DNA of 64,000 nucleotides, taken from assembly GCF_002005405.1 (NCBI RefSeq), contig NZ_CP019728.1, positions 620,001 through 684,000 on the forward strand, written 5' to 3'. Positions 9,231 to 17,881 of this stretch are shown here, one piece after another. The position numbers were made by a program, and so were the translations under genes. A model generated the notes under the pieces. That model was not told the origin of the DNA. It saw nothing but the letters and a program-made list of their open reading frames with translations, and made no database searches. The stretch comes from Jeotgalibaca dankookensis (GTDB taxonomy: Bacteria; Bacillota; Bacilli; Lactobacillales; Aerococcaceae). Numbering within the stretch: position 1 is the first letter of the stretch; the number at the start of each line of letters is the position of its first letter.

Positions 9231-10805
9231 ATGGCTGAGGAGAACGTGGTTATTGAAATGCTCAATGTCACGAAGGCTTTCGGGAATTTTAAGGCAAACG
9301 ATAATATTAATCTCAAAGTTAAAAAAGGTGAAATCCATGCGCTTTTAGGAGAAAATGGTGCTGGAAAATCAACGCTAATGAATATCCTTTCTGGTTTACT
9401 TCAACCAACAAGTGGCGTCATTAAAGTAAACGGGAAAGAAGAAGATATTGCATCACCTACAATCGCAGACAAACTTGGTATTGGAATGGTTCACCAACAT
9501 TTTATGCTTGTTGATGATTTTACTGTTACTGAAAATATTATTTTAGGTAAAGAAACAAGTCAAGCCGGTGTTTTAAATAATAAAAAAGCACAAAAAATGA
9601 TTAAAGATTTATCGAATCAGTATCGCTTATATGTTGATCCAAAAGCGAAAGTAGCTGACATATCGGTAGGGATGCAACAACGGATTGAAATTTTAAAAAC
9701 GCTCTATCGAGGAGCAGACATACTAATTTTTGATGAACCAACAGCTGTTTTAACACCTCAAGAGATTGATGAGTTAATGTCTATAATGAAGGGCCTAGCT
9801 GCAGAAGGAAAATCAATTATTCTAATTACTCATAAATTAGATGAAATAAAACAAGTTGCAGATAAAGTTACTGTTATACGTAAAGGACAAAGTATTGGAA
9901 CCGTAAACACGGCTACAACATCAAAACAAGAACTAGCAGACATGATGGTTGGACGCTCCGTTATATTTAAAACTGATAAGACTGAATCTAATCCAAAAGA
10001 TGTTGTTTTAGAAATAGATGACTTACATGTCAAGGAAAGTCGTGGGCTGGAAGCTGTTAAAGGTCTAAATTTGAAGGTCCGTGCAGGTGAAGTAGTCGGG
10101 ATTGCAGGTATTGACGGCAATGGTCAGTCAGAACTCATTCAGGCTATAACGGGTTTACGTAAAGTAGAAAGTGGCACCATCCGTTTAAGCGGTGAGGATG
10201 TTACGAATCTTCCACCTAGAAGAATTACTGAAACTGGTTTGGGTCATATTCCGGAAGACCGCCAACGTCATGGACTCATCTTACCAATGACTTTAAGTGA
10301 GAATATTTCACTACAAAGTTATTATAAAGAACCGTTAAGTAAAAATCATTTTTTAAATGAAGATGAAATGGATAAATTTGCAGTTCGACTCATTAAAGAA
10401 TTTGATGTGCGGACTCAAAGTGAGCGCTCAACAGCTGGCTCTTTATCTGGTGGAAACCAACAAAAAGCCATTATTGCTCGCGAATTAGAGCGACAACCGG
10501 ATTTATTAATTGCGGCTCAACCGACACGAGGGTTGGATGTTGGTGCTATTGAATTTATTCACCAAAGATTAGTCAATCATCGTGATGCAGGTCATGCAGT
10601 TATCCTGATGAGCTTTGAATTAGATGAAATATTAAATGTCTCAGACCGCATTGTGGTTATGTATGATGGTAATATTGTCGCAGAAGTAAAACCATCTGAA
10701 ACAAGTGAACGTGAATTGGGATTACTGATGACAGGTAGTACACTTGAAAAAGCGCGTGAAGAATTAGCAGAAATGAATGTAGGAGGAGGAATAAAAGATG
10801 CGTAA
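9231..10805 (+). CDS. nupA: nucleoside ABC importer, double ATPase subunit
   Basis: This 524-residue ATPase drives nucleoside import together with the next two permeases. Two nucleotide-binding domains are fused. The first has Walker A GENGAGKST and Walker B LIFDEPTAVLTP. The second has the relaxed Walker A form GIDGNGQSE, the signature LSGGNQQK and AAQPTRGLDVG in place of a classical Walker B. This asymmetry is normal for the sugar and nucleoside class of importers. GGAGG stands 8 bases before the ATG. The gene overlaps the next by 8 bases, so translation is coupled. B. subtilis YufO/NupO and Lactococcus NupA are the named relatives. Confidence 0.92.
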   Translation: MAEENVVIEMLNVTKAFGNFKANDNINLKVKKGEIHALLGENGAGKSTLMNILSGLLQPTSGVIKVNGKEEDIASPTIADKLGIGMVHQHFMLVDDFTVTENIILGKETSQAGVLNNKKAQKMIKDLSNQYRLYVDPKAKVADISVGMQQRIEILKTLYRGADILIFDEPTAVLTPQEIDELMSIMKGLAAEGKSIILITHKLDEIKQVADKVTVIRKGQSIGTVNTATTSKQELADMMVGRSVIFKTDKTESNPKDVVLEIDDLHVKESRGLEAVKGLNLKVRAGEVVGIAGIDGNGQSELIQAITGLRKVESGTIRLSGEDVTNLPPRRITETGLGHIPEDRQRHGLILPMTLSENISLQSYYKEPLSKNHFLNEDEMDKFAVRLIKEFDVRTQSERSTAGSLSGGNQQKAIIARELERQPDLLIAAQPTRGLDVGAIEFIHQRLVNHRDAGHAVILMSFELDEILNVSDRIVVMYDGNIVAEVKPSETSERELGLLMTGSTLEKAREELAEMNVGGGIKDA

Positions 10806-11871
10806 TCTGTACGACGACAAACGGTTTCAGTCGCTGGCTATTCCTTTTTTCTCAATTATATTAGGAATTATTGCAGGGGCAATACTCATGGTAATGTTTG
10901 GCTATGATCCGATAGCAGGATATCGTGCCATGGTTACCGGAGCAGTCGCAAACCCTTTTTATATCGGTCAGACCCTTCGACTAGCAGCTCCTTTAATCGT
11001 TATTGGTCTTGGTTTTGCCGTAGCTAACACAGCAGGGTTCTTTAACATTGGTCTATCCGGACAAATGTTAATGGGTTGGTTCGCTTCTGTTTTTGTGGCT
11101 CAAGCTTTTCCAGACTTACCGAAATTAATACTTCTACCACTTGCTGTTATAGCAGGTATGATTGCTGGTGCCCTATGGGCCGGCATTGCAGGGTATCTCC
11201 GTGCCTATTTTGGCACAAGTGAAGTAATTGTAACCATTATGCTTAACCATATTTCTTATCATGTTGTGAATCATGTTGTCCGGACTTATATGGCAGAAGT
11301 TGGCGATTCAACAGAAAAAATTAGCCAAAACGCTAGTCTTCGTTTACCGTTTCTGACAACAATCACTAATAATTCAACGCTTCACAGTGGGATTTTTATT
11401 GCGATCATTATGGTTTTTCTTGTATGGATATTTATGAACCAAACAACATTTGGTTTTGAATTACGTTCTGTAGGTCTTAACCCGGATGCAACTGAGTATG
11501 CTGGAATGAATGCTAAGAAAAATATTATTTTGGCCATGTTAATGAGTGGGGCACTTGCTGGGTTAGGTGGAACCATGGAAGGATTGGGAAATTTCCAAAA
11601 CCTATTTGTTCAGGGTGGAATTCCACAACTTGGTTTTGATGGACTAGGTGTGGCATTACTGGGATCAAGTAACCCAATTGGTATTTTATTCTCTGCTTTG
11701 TTATTTAGTGTTATGAAAACAGGTGGGACAACTATGCCTTTAGTGGCAGGAATCCCTAATGAAATTGTTGATATTGTGATTGCGATGATTATATTCTTTA
11801 TCGGCGCTAACTATATTATTCGTTTACTCTTATCAAAAATGAAAAAAACAGAAAAGAAAGAGGTGGCTTAA
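10798..11871 (+). CDS. nupB: nucleoside ABC importer permease 1
   Basis: This integral membrane permease of 357 residues belongs to the branched-chain/sugar-type family (BPD_transp_2, as in RbsC and YufP). About nine to ten hydrophobic helices are visible. The conserved stretch TTFGFELRSVGLNPDATEYAGMN is the cytoplasmic loop that couples to the ATPase. The basic C-terminal tail is KMKKTEKKEVA. It overlaps nupA by 8 bases and abuts nupC with no gap, so all three are one transcription and translation unit. The pair nupB-nupC would form the heterodimeric channel. Confidence 0.92.
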   Translation: MRNLYDDKRFQSLAIPFFSIILGIIAGAILMVMFGYDPIAGYRAMVTGAVANPFYIGQTLRLAAPLIVIGLGFAVANTAGFFNIGLSGQMLMGWFASVFVAQAFPDLPKLILLPLAVIAGMIAGALWAGIAGYLRAYFGTSEVIVTIMLNHISYHVVNHVVRTYMAEVGDSTEKISQNASLRLPFLTTITNNSTLHSGIFIAIIMVFLVWIFMNQTTFGFELRSVGLNPDATEYAGMNAKKNIILAMLMSGALAGLGGTMEGLGNFQNLFVQGGIPQLGFDGLGVALLGSSNPIGILFSALLFSVMKTGGTTMPLVAGIPNEIVDIVIAMIIFFIGANYIIRLLLSKMKKTEKKEVA

Positions 11872-12828
11872 ATGAATATCATCGGAATACTGACGTTAGT
11901 TGTGTCGAATACTTTGGTTTATTCTGCCCCTCTGATATTTGCAGCCTTGGGTGGAACTTTTTCTGAACGAAGTGGGATTGTTAACGTAGGGATTGAAGGA
12001 ATAATGGTTATGGGAGCTTTTTCTTCAATTGTTTTCAACTTGAGTTTTGTTAATGTTTTTGGAAATGCAACACCTTGGGTAGCTTTGTTAGTGGGTGGAA
12101 TTGTTGGGATTTTATTTTCTCTCATACATGCAGTTGCAACCGTTAACCTACGTGCTGATCATATTATTTCTAGTACTGTTTTGAATTTATTAGCACCGGC
12201 ACTCGCTTTATTTTTAACAAAAGTCCTTTACCAAAAAGGACAAACAGAATTTATCTCAAAAAACTTTGGAAAAACTAGTTTTCCTATATTAAAAGATATT
12301 CCAATTATTGGACCAATCTTTTTTACTAATACACTAGCAGTTGCTCATGTGGGTATTCTTGTAGCAATTATTAGTTATTTCATAATATTCAAAACAACAT
12401 TCGGGTTGCGCCTTCGTTCTGTAGGAGAGCATCCACAAGCAGCTGACACTCTAGGAATCAATGTTTATTTAATGCGTTACGCAGGAGTAATGATTTCTGG
12501 TTTCTTAGGTGGATTTGGTGGGGCTATCGTCGCACAATCAATTTCATTAAACTTCTCACATGCTACAATAGCTGGCCAAGGCTTTATTGCGATGGCTGCG
12601 ATGATTTTTGGGAAATGGAATCCAATTGGTGTGATGGGCGCAGCTCTATTCTTCGGTTTTTCACAAAGTCTAAGTGTCATTGGAAACTATATTCCAATTA
12701 TCAAAGATATTCCAAACGTCTATTTATTTATTTTACCTTATGTGTTAACCATTGTTATTTTAGTTGGTTTTATTGGGAAATCCAAAGGACCAGCAGCAAA
12801 TGGGACAACCTATGTCAAAACAAAATAG
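11872..12828 (+). CDS. nupC: nucleoside ABC importer permease 2
   Basis: This is the second membrane permease of the importer, 318 residues, related to B. subtilis YufQ. Hydrophobic helices span nearly the whole protein. The coupling segment FKTTFGLRLRSVGEHPQAADTLGI near 185 parallels that of nupB, as expected for paralogous subunits. The N-terminal FAALGGTFSERSGIVNVGIEGIM is typical of this subunit. The ATG directly follows the nupB stop codon, with its ribosome site (GAGGTGG) inside nupB. A terminator follows, which closes the operon. Confidence 0.92.
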   Translation: MNIIGILTLVVSNTLVYSAPLIFAALGGTFSERSGIVNVGIEGIMVMGAFSSIVFNLSFVNVFGNATPWVALLVGGIVGILFSLIHAVATVNLRADHIISSTVLNLLAPALALFLTKVLYQKGQTEFISKNFGKTSFPILKDIPIIGPIFFTNTLAVAHVGILVAIISYFIIFKTTFGLRLRSVGEHPQAADTLGINVYLMRYAGVMISGFLGGFGGAIVAQSISLNFSHATIAGQGFIAMAAMIFGKWNPIGVMGAALFFGFSQSLSVIGNYIPIIKDIPNVYLFILPYVLTIVILVGFIGKSKGPAANGTTYVKTK

Positions 12829-12844
12829 ACAGGTTAGTGAAAAA

Positions 12845-12877
12845 ACATATGACCCTAAAAAGTCGTATGTTTTTTTG
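12845..12877 (+). terminator. terminator after nupC
   Basis: ACATATGAC (12845-12853) pairs with GTCGTATGT (12862-12870), with one G-U type pair, followed by seven T. Confidence 0.85.
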
Positions 12878-12953
12878 TTTTCATAATTTGTAAATGCCCA
12901 CTAAGTAGAGTATAGTTTCATTGTATATGCAATTAAGACGAGGAAGTGATCAA

Positions 12954-14225
12954 ATGGATTTACAAATAGCAAACGGTGTTCAAGCACATATTCAAACAAC
13001 AAATAAGTTCAAAACAGTCCTTATTGAATACAAATTTAGAACCTTATATGAACCGGAAACGGCAACGGCACGTACGTTACTAAAAAATATCTTAGTAACA
13101 AATACAAAAAAATATGCATCTCAAAAAGCTCTAGATAACCAAATGTCATGGTTATATGGTGCTTCTTTGAGTTCTGGGTCGCAAAGATATGGTGACCAAC
13201 ATGTCGTAACCTTTCGTTTAAATGTCGTGAACGACCGGTATATTGGTGGGGATGATCATTTGTTAGAGGAAGCATTTTCTTTTTTAAGAGAAATTATTCA
13301 TCATCCTAACGTTGAAAATAAAAAGTTCCATCAAAAAACTTTTGATCGTGAGAAAATAAATCTCAAACATTATTTTGGTTCATTAAATGATGATAAATCA
13401 CGCTATGCTGTTATGAAGTTAAATCAACTTCTATTCAAAGGAACAAAACAAAGGTATCTGGGGATGGGGTCAGAAGAATATTTAGATGAAATTACGAGTC
13501 AGTCACTCTATCAAACTTACCAAAGTATGATTGAGTCAGATACGGTTGATGTTCTTGTCTCAGGAGATGTATCTTTAAAACGAATAGATGAGATATTAAA
13601 AAAGGAATCCCTTCAAGATCGTCAAGCGTTACTAGAATTCCCATTTGTAACATTACCTACACGCGATATAGTCGAAAAAGTTGAAGAAGTTTCAGAAGTC
13701 ATCCAGGGGAAATTACTTTTGGGATTCCATTCCCCAGCTTATTATAATGAATCAACCTATTTTGCTGGAATCGTTTTTAATGGTTTATTTGGTGGATTCC
13801 CTCATTCCAAACTATTCCAAAATGTTCGCGAAAAAGAAAGCCTTGCTTATTCCGCTTCTAGTTTTATGGATTTTATTCGCGGAACAATGGTTGTCCAAAC
13901 AGGAATCGCATTTGATAAAAAAGATCAAGTGGAAGAAATTGTCCTCGAACAATTAGAAGCAATGAAAAAAGGTGATTTTTCGGACTTGCTGTTTGTACAG
14001 ACCAAAGATATGCTAATCAATCATTACAACCAAAATGATGACAGCCAGTCTGGTTCATTATCCAAGGTATATTCGAATCGAATCTTGAGAGGAAAAGATT
14101 TTTCTGATGATGAATGGTTAGCGGGTGTCAGTCAGGTTACAAAAGAAGAAGTTATGAACCTTGCAGGACAGCTAACACTCCAAGCACTGTTCTTTTTGAA
14201 AGGAGAGGAATTACCAAATGCATAA
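12954..14225 (+). CDS. ymfF: M16 peptidase-like protein YmfF, zinc motif absent
   Basis: This 423-residue protein has the fold of one half of an M16 (pitrilysin-like) peptidase. It lacks the HxxEH zinc-binding motif where the active subunit has it, so it is probably the non-catalytic partner. The C-terminal part has the usual FNGLFGGFPHSKLFQNVREKESLAYS stretch, corresponding to the R/Y substrate-binding region of these enzymes. The ATG at 12954 has a GAGGAAGTGA ribosome site; an upstream ATG at 12921 has none. It overlaps ymfH by 8 bases, so the two are made together, as in B. subtilis. The substrate is unknown. Confidence 0.88.
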   Translation: MDLQIANGVQAHIQTTNKFKTVLIEYKFRTLYEPETATARTLLKNILVTNTKKYASQKALDNQMSWLYGASLSSGSQRYGDQHVVTFRLNVVNDRYIGGDDHLLEEAFSFLREIIHHPNVENKKFHQKTFDREKINLKHYFGSLNDDKSRYAVMKLNQLLFKGTKQRYLGMGSEEYLDEITSQSLYQTYQSMIESDTVDVLVSGDVSLKRIDEILKKESLQDRQALLEFPFVTLPTRDIVEKVEEVSEVIQGKLLLGFHSPAYYNESTYFAGIVFNGLFGGFPHSKLFQNVREKESLAYSASSFMDFIRGTMVVQTGIAFDKKDQVEEIVLEQLEAMKKGDFSDLLFVQTKDMLINHYNQNDDSQSGSLSKVYSNRILRGKDFSDDEWLAGVSQVTKEEVMNLAGQLTLQALFFLKGEELPNA

Positions 14226-15519
14226 AGTTGAATATCCTTTATTAGATGAAGTAGTTTATTATGAAAAACTTCAAAATGGCCTTCAGGTTATATTGATTCC
14301 CAAACCTGGTTTTGCTAAAACCTACGGAATTATGACTACAAATTTTGGTTCAATTGATAACCATTTTATTCCTTTACAGTCTGATCGTGAATTACGAGTA
14401 CCGGATGGTGTTGCCCACTTTTTAGAACATAAACTTTTTGAAGGAGAAAAGCATGATGCGTTTGAAGATTTTTCTAAATTAGGCTCTTCTGCTAATGCGT
14501 TTACTTCCTTTACCCAAACAAGCTACTTGTTCTCTGCAACAAGTCGTGTACTGGAAAATATTGAGACCTTATTAAACTTTGTTCAAGATCCTCATTTTAC
14601 AGAGGAAGGAACAGAGAAAGAAAAAGGTATCATTACACAAGAGATTCAGATGTATGAAGACAATCCCGATTGGCGATTATTTTATGGGTTGTTAGAAAAT
14701 ATGTATCCCAAGCATGCTATTTCAATTGACATTGCCGGTACAGCTGAGAGTATCCAAGAGATTACGCCAGAGATTCTTCAAATGTGTTACGATACGTTCT
14801 ATCATCCATCAAATATGAATTTAGTTATTATAGGTAACTTTAATCCTGAAGAAGTGATAGAAGCAGTTCGGATCAATCAGCATAAAAAAGAATTTGCTAG
14901 AGAAGAGCCAATCGTGCGTTTTACTGCAACGGAAAACATTGAAGATATTATTCCGCATAAAGAGATTCAAATGGATGTTAAGCGTCCTAAAGTAATGATG
15001 GGACTCAAAGGGTTAATTGAACCAAATGCAGGTGACGAGGCAGATAATTATTATTTGATAGGAACACTGCTAATGGAACTTTTATTCGGTAAAGGCTCTG
15101 ATAACTTTAATCGTATGTATGACGAAGGTATTGTCGATGATAGTTTTGGTTATAATTTTAATATTGATCGTACTTTCAACTTTTTATCGTTAGAAGTTGA
15201 CACAAACCAGCCTGATCAAGTAATCAGCGAGTGGAAAAAGGTGTTAGTCAACTGGCAAGAAGATGCTGATTTTAATGAAGAAAACTTCCAACTTCTTAAG
15301 CGTGCGTTTATCGGCGAGCAATTGCAAGCGTTCAATTCTTTAGAATATATATCTAACCAATATGGTTATTTATACTTTAGTGGAATTGAAATGTTTAAAA
15401 GAATAGAACGTTTAGAGGCTATTTCTTTAAATGATGTAAAAGATTTTGCAGCACAGTATATTCGCGAAGATGCTATTAGTACGTTTATAATTAAACCAAA
15501 GCGAGTGAACGATCTATGA
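14218..15519 (+). CDS. ymfH: M16 family zinc peptidase YmfH
   Basis: This is the predicted catalytic M16 metallopeptidase subunit, 433 residues. The inverted zinc motif HFLEH lies near residues 66-70 in GVAHFLEHKLFEGE. A glutamate about 75 residues later (EKGIITQEIQMYEDN region) is the usual third ligand. The C-terminal homologous half is also present. The gene overlaps ymfF (8 bases) and ymfI (4 bases, ATGA-type junction), so the three are translationally coupled. Peptides rather than folded proteins are the known substrates of the family. No signal peptide is seen, so it should be cytosolic. Confidence 0.9.
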   Translation: MHKVEYPLLDEVVYYEKLQNGLQVILIPKPGFAKTYGIMTTNFGSIDNHFIPLQSDRELRVPDGVAHFLEHKLFEGEKHDAFEDFSKLGSSANAFTSFTQTSYLFSATSRVLENIETLLNFVQDPHFTEEGTEKEKGIITQEIQMYEDNPDWRLFYGLLENMYPKHAISIDIAGTAESIQEITPEILQMCYDTFYHPSNMNLVIIGNFNPEEVIEAVRINQHKKEFAREEPIVRFTATENIEDIIPHKEIQMDVKRPKVMMGLKGLIEPNAGDEADNYYLIGTLLMELLFGKGSDNFNRMYDEGIVDDSFGYNFNIDRTFNFLSLEVDTNQPDQVISEWKKVLVNWQEDADFNEENFQLLKRAFIGEQLQAFNSLEYISNQYGYLYFSGIEMFKRIERLEAISLNDVKDFAAQYIREDAISTFIIKPKRVNDL

Positions 15520-16241
15520 AAAGCGCTCTTGTCACAGGATCTTCCGGGGACATTGGCAGAAGTGTCTGTAGAAAGCTAGCGGCAGATGGTTGGTCTTTAT
15601 ATTTGCATTATCATTCGAACAAGAAAGTAGTAGATGATTTAATTTATGAATTTACCATTCTTTATCCAGAGCAAGATTTTTTCCCATTGCAAGTTAATCT
15701 TGAGGAAGATTATGCAATTGAGCGTCTAAAGAAACAAATATTTTCACTCAATGCAGTTATATTTGCGCACGGAACAACTGAATATGGACTTTTAAAAGAT
15801 CTAACGTCTGAAAAAATGGATACGTTATGGAAGATGCATGTAAAAATTCCAATATTAATCACACAAGCTTTTCAAAATAAACTTCACCGCGATAGAAATG
15901 GAAGAGTCGTTTTTATAAGTTCAGTATATGGCGAAATGGGTAGTGGGAATGAAGTTTTTTATAGTACAGTTAAAGGGGCCCAACTGGCCTTTGTGAGGGC
16001 TTATAGCAAAGAGGTAGCAAGTTGGGGAATAACCGTTAATGCCATTAGCCCTGGTGCTATTGATACGCATATGAATGAACACTATTCAGATAATGATTTA
16101 GAAGTTTTAAAACAAGAAATTCCAATGCGTCGATTAGGAAAAGCGAGTGAAGTAAGTTTCTGGGTAAGCCAACTCTTACAACCTGAAAGTAGTTATATGA
16201 CTGGGCAGTCATTAACAATTAGTGGTGGTTGGCTAAAATAG
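15516..16241 (+). CDS. ymfI: SDR-family reductase YmfI (EF-P 5-aminopentanone reductase type)
   Basis: This is a short-chain dehydrogenase/reductase of 241 residues with the NAD(P)-binding motif TGSSGDIG at 7-14, catalytic Ser in FISSVYGE and the YSTVK active-site pair. In B. subtilis, YmfI is needed to reduce the 5-aminopentanone group on translation factor EF-P to 5-aminopentanol, which helps ribosomes pass proline-rich stretches. Synteny with ymfF-ymfH supports the same identity here. The substrate is inferred from family knowledge; no EF-P gene is in this window. The gene overlaps ymfH by 4 bases. Confidence 0.82.
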   Translation: MKSALVTGSSGDIGRSVCRKLAADGWSLYLHYHSNKKVVDDLIYEFTILYPEQDFFPLQVNLEEDYAIERLKKQIFSLNAVIFAHGTTEYGLLKDLTSEKMDTLWKMHVKIPILITQAFQNKLHRDRNGRVVFISSVYGEMGSGNEVFYSTVKGAQLAFVRAYSKEVASWGITVNAISPGAIDTHMNEHYSDNDLEVLKQEIPMRRLGKASEVSFWVSQLLQPESSYMTGQSLTISGGWLK

Positions 16242-16271
16242 TCGTCTACTTCTATATACTAGAAAATAATA

Positions 16272-16280
16272 TGCTATAAT
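16272..16280 (+). promoter_or_regulatory. extended -10 promoter for rodZ
   Basis: TG-C-TATAAT (hexamer 16275-16280) is a consensus extended -10 about 30 bases before the rodZ start. It may allow expression independent of ymfI. Confidence 0.65.
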
Positions 16281-16310
16281 AAGTAAAAAAATATGGAAGG
16301 TGGTGTTGGA

Positions 16311-17171
16311 GTGAGTCAATCGAACCACATTGGTGAAAAATTGAAAAAAGGACGAATTGCAAAAGGATATACTTTAGATTATTTACAACAAGTTACAAAA
16401 ATTCAAAAGCGTTACCTCATTGCGATTGAGGAAAATAAGTTCGAAGAGCTTCCGGGTGACTTTTTTATTAAAACATTTATTCGCCAGTATGCAGATATAG
16501 TAGACGTTGACTTGAATGAGGACAATTTAAATTTTTACAATTTGGACTCTAGCCTTGAACCGCCTGTTAAAGAAACGAATACTGATGATAAGGAACGATT
16601 AACCCGTTCACAAGTCAGAAAAAACACAAAGGGGTTAGCCTTTACTTATAATAGTGAAGCGAAAGCTACATTAGCGACCTTGTTAGTTCTATTATTATTT
16701 ATTTTAATATTAGGAATGATTTGGTTTTATGGTTTTTATAACCGGGATAATTCGATACAGCCAAACCAATCGATTATTAATCAAACCCAAACGGTGCCCT
16801 CACAAGAAGGTACTGATTCTGAAGAAGCTGCAGCTGATACAGGGATCACACAAATTAATCAAACTGGATTCGATTTAGAAGCACCCGTATATTCCGTCAC
16901 ACAATTGGAATTTCCGTCTACACTTGTATTGGATATTAATCCAACAGGAGATTCTTGGGTAAGGGTTGATATTGGCGATGAAACACTATTTGAAGGTACG
17001 ATTAGTGCTGGTTCTCAGGAAGAAATAGAACTTGATAACAATATAGAAGAGATTGTTATCTCGGTAGGATACCTTCCTTCAACTTCAATCACTATTGGAG
17101 ATGAACAAGTGAATTTGCCGGATAATATTGAAACCACAGAATCTCAAGTATTAACCTTCCAAATAGAGTAA
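16311..17171 (+). CDS. rodZ: cell-shape protein RodZ
   Basis: RodZ is a bitopic membrane protein that joins MreB to the elongation machinery. The product is 286 residues. A cytoplasmic helix-turn-helix of the Xre type (about 6-70, GEKLKKGRIAKGYTLDYLQQVTKI) is followed by a charged linker. One membrane helix lies near 117-140 (LATLLVLLLFILILGMIWFYGF). An extracellular acidic linker and a DUF4115-like domain follow. The GTG at 16311 is preferred over ATG 16293 because AAGGTGG stands 7 bases before it. It corresponds to B. subtilis YmfM and, as there, precedes pgsA. Confidence 0.88.
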   Translation: MSQSNHIGEKLKKGRIAKGYTLDYLQQVTKIQKRYLIAIEENKFEELPGDFFIKTFIRQYADIVDVDLNEDNLNFYNLDSSLEPPVKETNTDDKERLTRSQVRKNTKGLAFTYNSEAKATLATLLVLLLFILILGMIWFYGFYNRDNSIQPNQSIINQTQTVPSQEGTDSEEAAADTGITQINQTGFDLEAPVYSVTQLEFPSTLVLDINPTGDSWVRVDIGDETLFEGTISAGSQEEIELDNNIEEIVISVGYLPSTSITIGDEQVNLPDNIETTESQVLTFQIE

Positions 17172-17202
17172 CATTAGAAAATATAGTTAGGAGCTTTTTA
17201 CT

Positions 17203-17787
17203 TTGAATTTACCAAATAAATTAACTGTGTTACGAATTTATATGATTCCACTTTTTATTATTTTAATGGTTGTTCCTTTTAACTGGGGAGCAATAGAATT
17301 ATTAGGATCGACAATTGCTACATCCGATTTAATCGGAACAATTATTTTTGCTATCGCCAGTTTTACCGATTGGTTGGATGGCTATATTGCTAGGAGAGAC
17401 AACATCGTTACTAATTTTGGTAAGTTTGCTGATCCATTGGCAGATAAAATGTTAGTCGCAACTGCCTTTATTATTTTAGTTGAAAAAGGGTTAGCTCCCG
17501 CTTGGGTGGTTGCAATTATCATTAGTCGCGAGCTAGCGGTAACCGGACTGCGTTTATTGTTGGTAACAGGTGGGGAAGTCATGGCAGCTGCTTGGCCTGG
17601 TAAAATCAAAACAATGACACAAATGCTAGCAATCATTCTTTTGTTTCTAGATAACCTTCCGTTTGAAGGATTAGGTTTACCCGTTGCTACAATCATGCTG
17701 TATATTTGTTTATTCTTTACTGTTTATTCGGGTGCTGATTATTTTATTAAAAACAAACAAGTATTTACAGATTCATTTGATAACTAA
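17203..17787 (+). CDS. pgsA: CDP-diacylglycerol--glycerol-3-phosphate 3-phosphatidyltransferase
   Basis: PgsA transfers a phosphatidyl group from CDP-diacylglycerol to glycerol 3-phosphate, the committed step towards phosphatidylglycerol. The protein is 194 residues with about five membrane helices. The CDP-alcohol phosphotransferase motif is complete: DG..AR, then G...D...D in DWLDGYIARR and FGKFADPLADK (about 54-82). It starts with TTG behind TAGGAG. Position between rodZ and cinA-recA is the conserved Bacillota order. A terminator lies just downstream. Confidence 0.94.
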   Translation: MNLPNKLTVLRIYMIPLFIILMVVPFNWGAIELLGSTIATSDLIGTIIFAIASFTDWLDGYIARRDNIVTNFGKFADPLADKMLVATAFIILVEKGLAPAWVVAIIISRELAVTGLRLLLVTGGEVMAAAWPGKIKTMTQMLAIILLFLDNLPFEGLGLPVATIMLYICLFFTVYSGADYFIKNKQVFTDSFDN

Positions 17788-17803
17788 GATTAGGCTTCAA
17801 AAA

Positions 17804-17834
17804 GAGAACAATTTAAAAATTGTTTTCTTTTTTT
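17804..17834 (+). terminator. terminator after pgsA
   Basis: GAGAACAATTT (17804-17814) pairs with AAATTGTTTTC (17817-17827) with one mismatch or G-U pair, followed by a run of T. Confidence 0.75.
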
Positions 17835-17881
17835 AACTGAAATTTAGTCGCTTCGCATATATATGTATAGGAGGAAGATAT

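Noticed and set aside
12954-14225. ymfF as a decayed peptidase pseudogene
   Set aside because: The frame is full length, overlaps ymfH in a coupled way, and the missing zinc motif is the normal state of this subunit.
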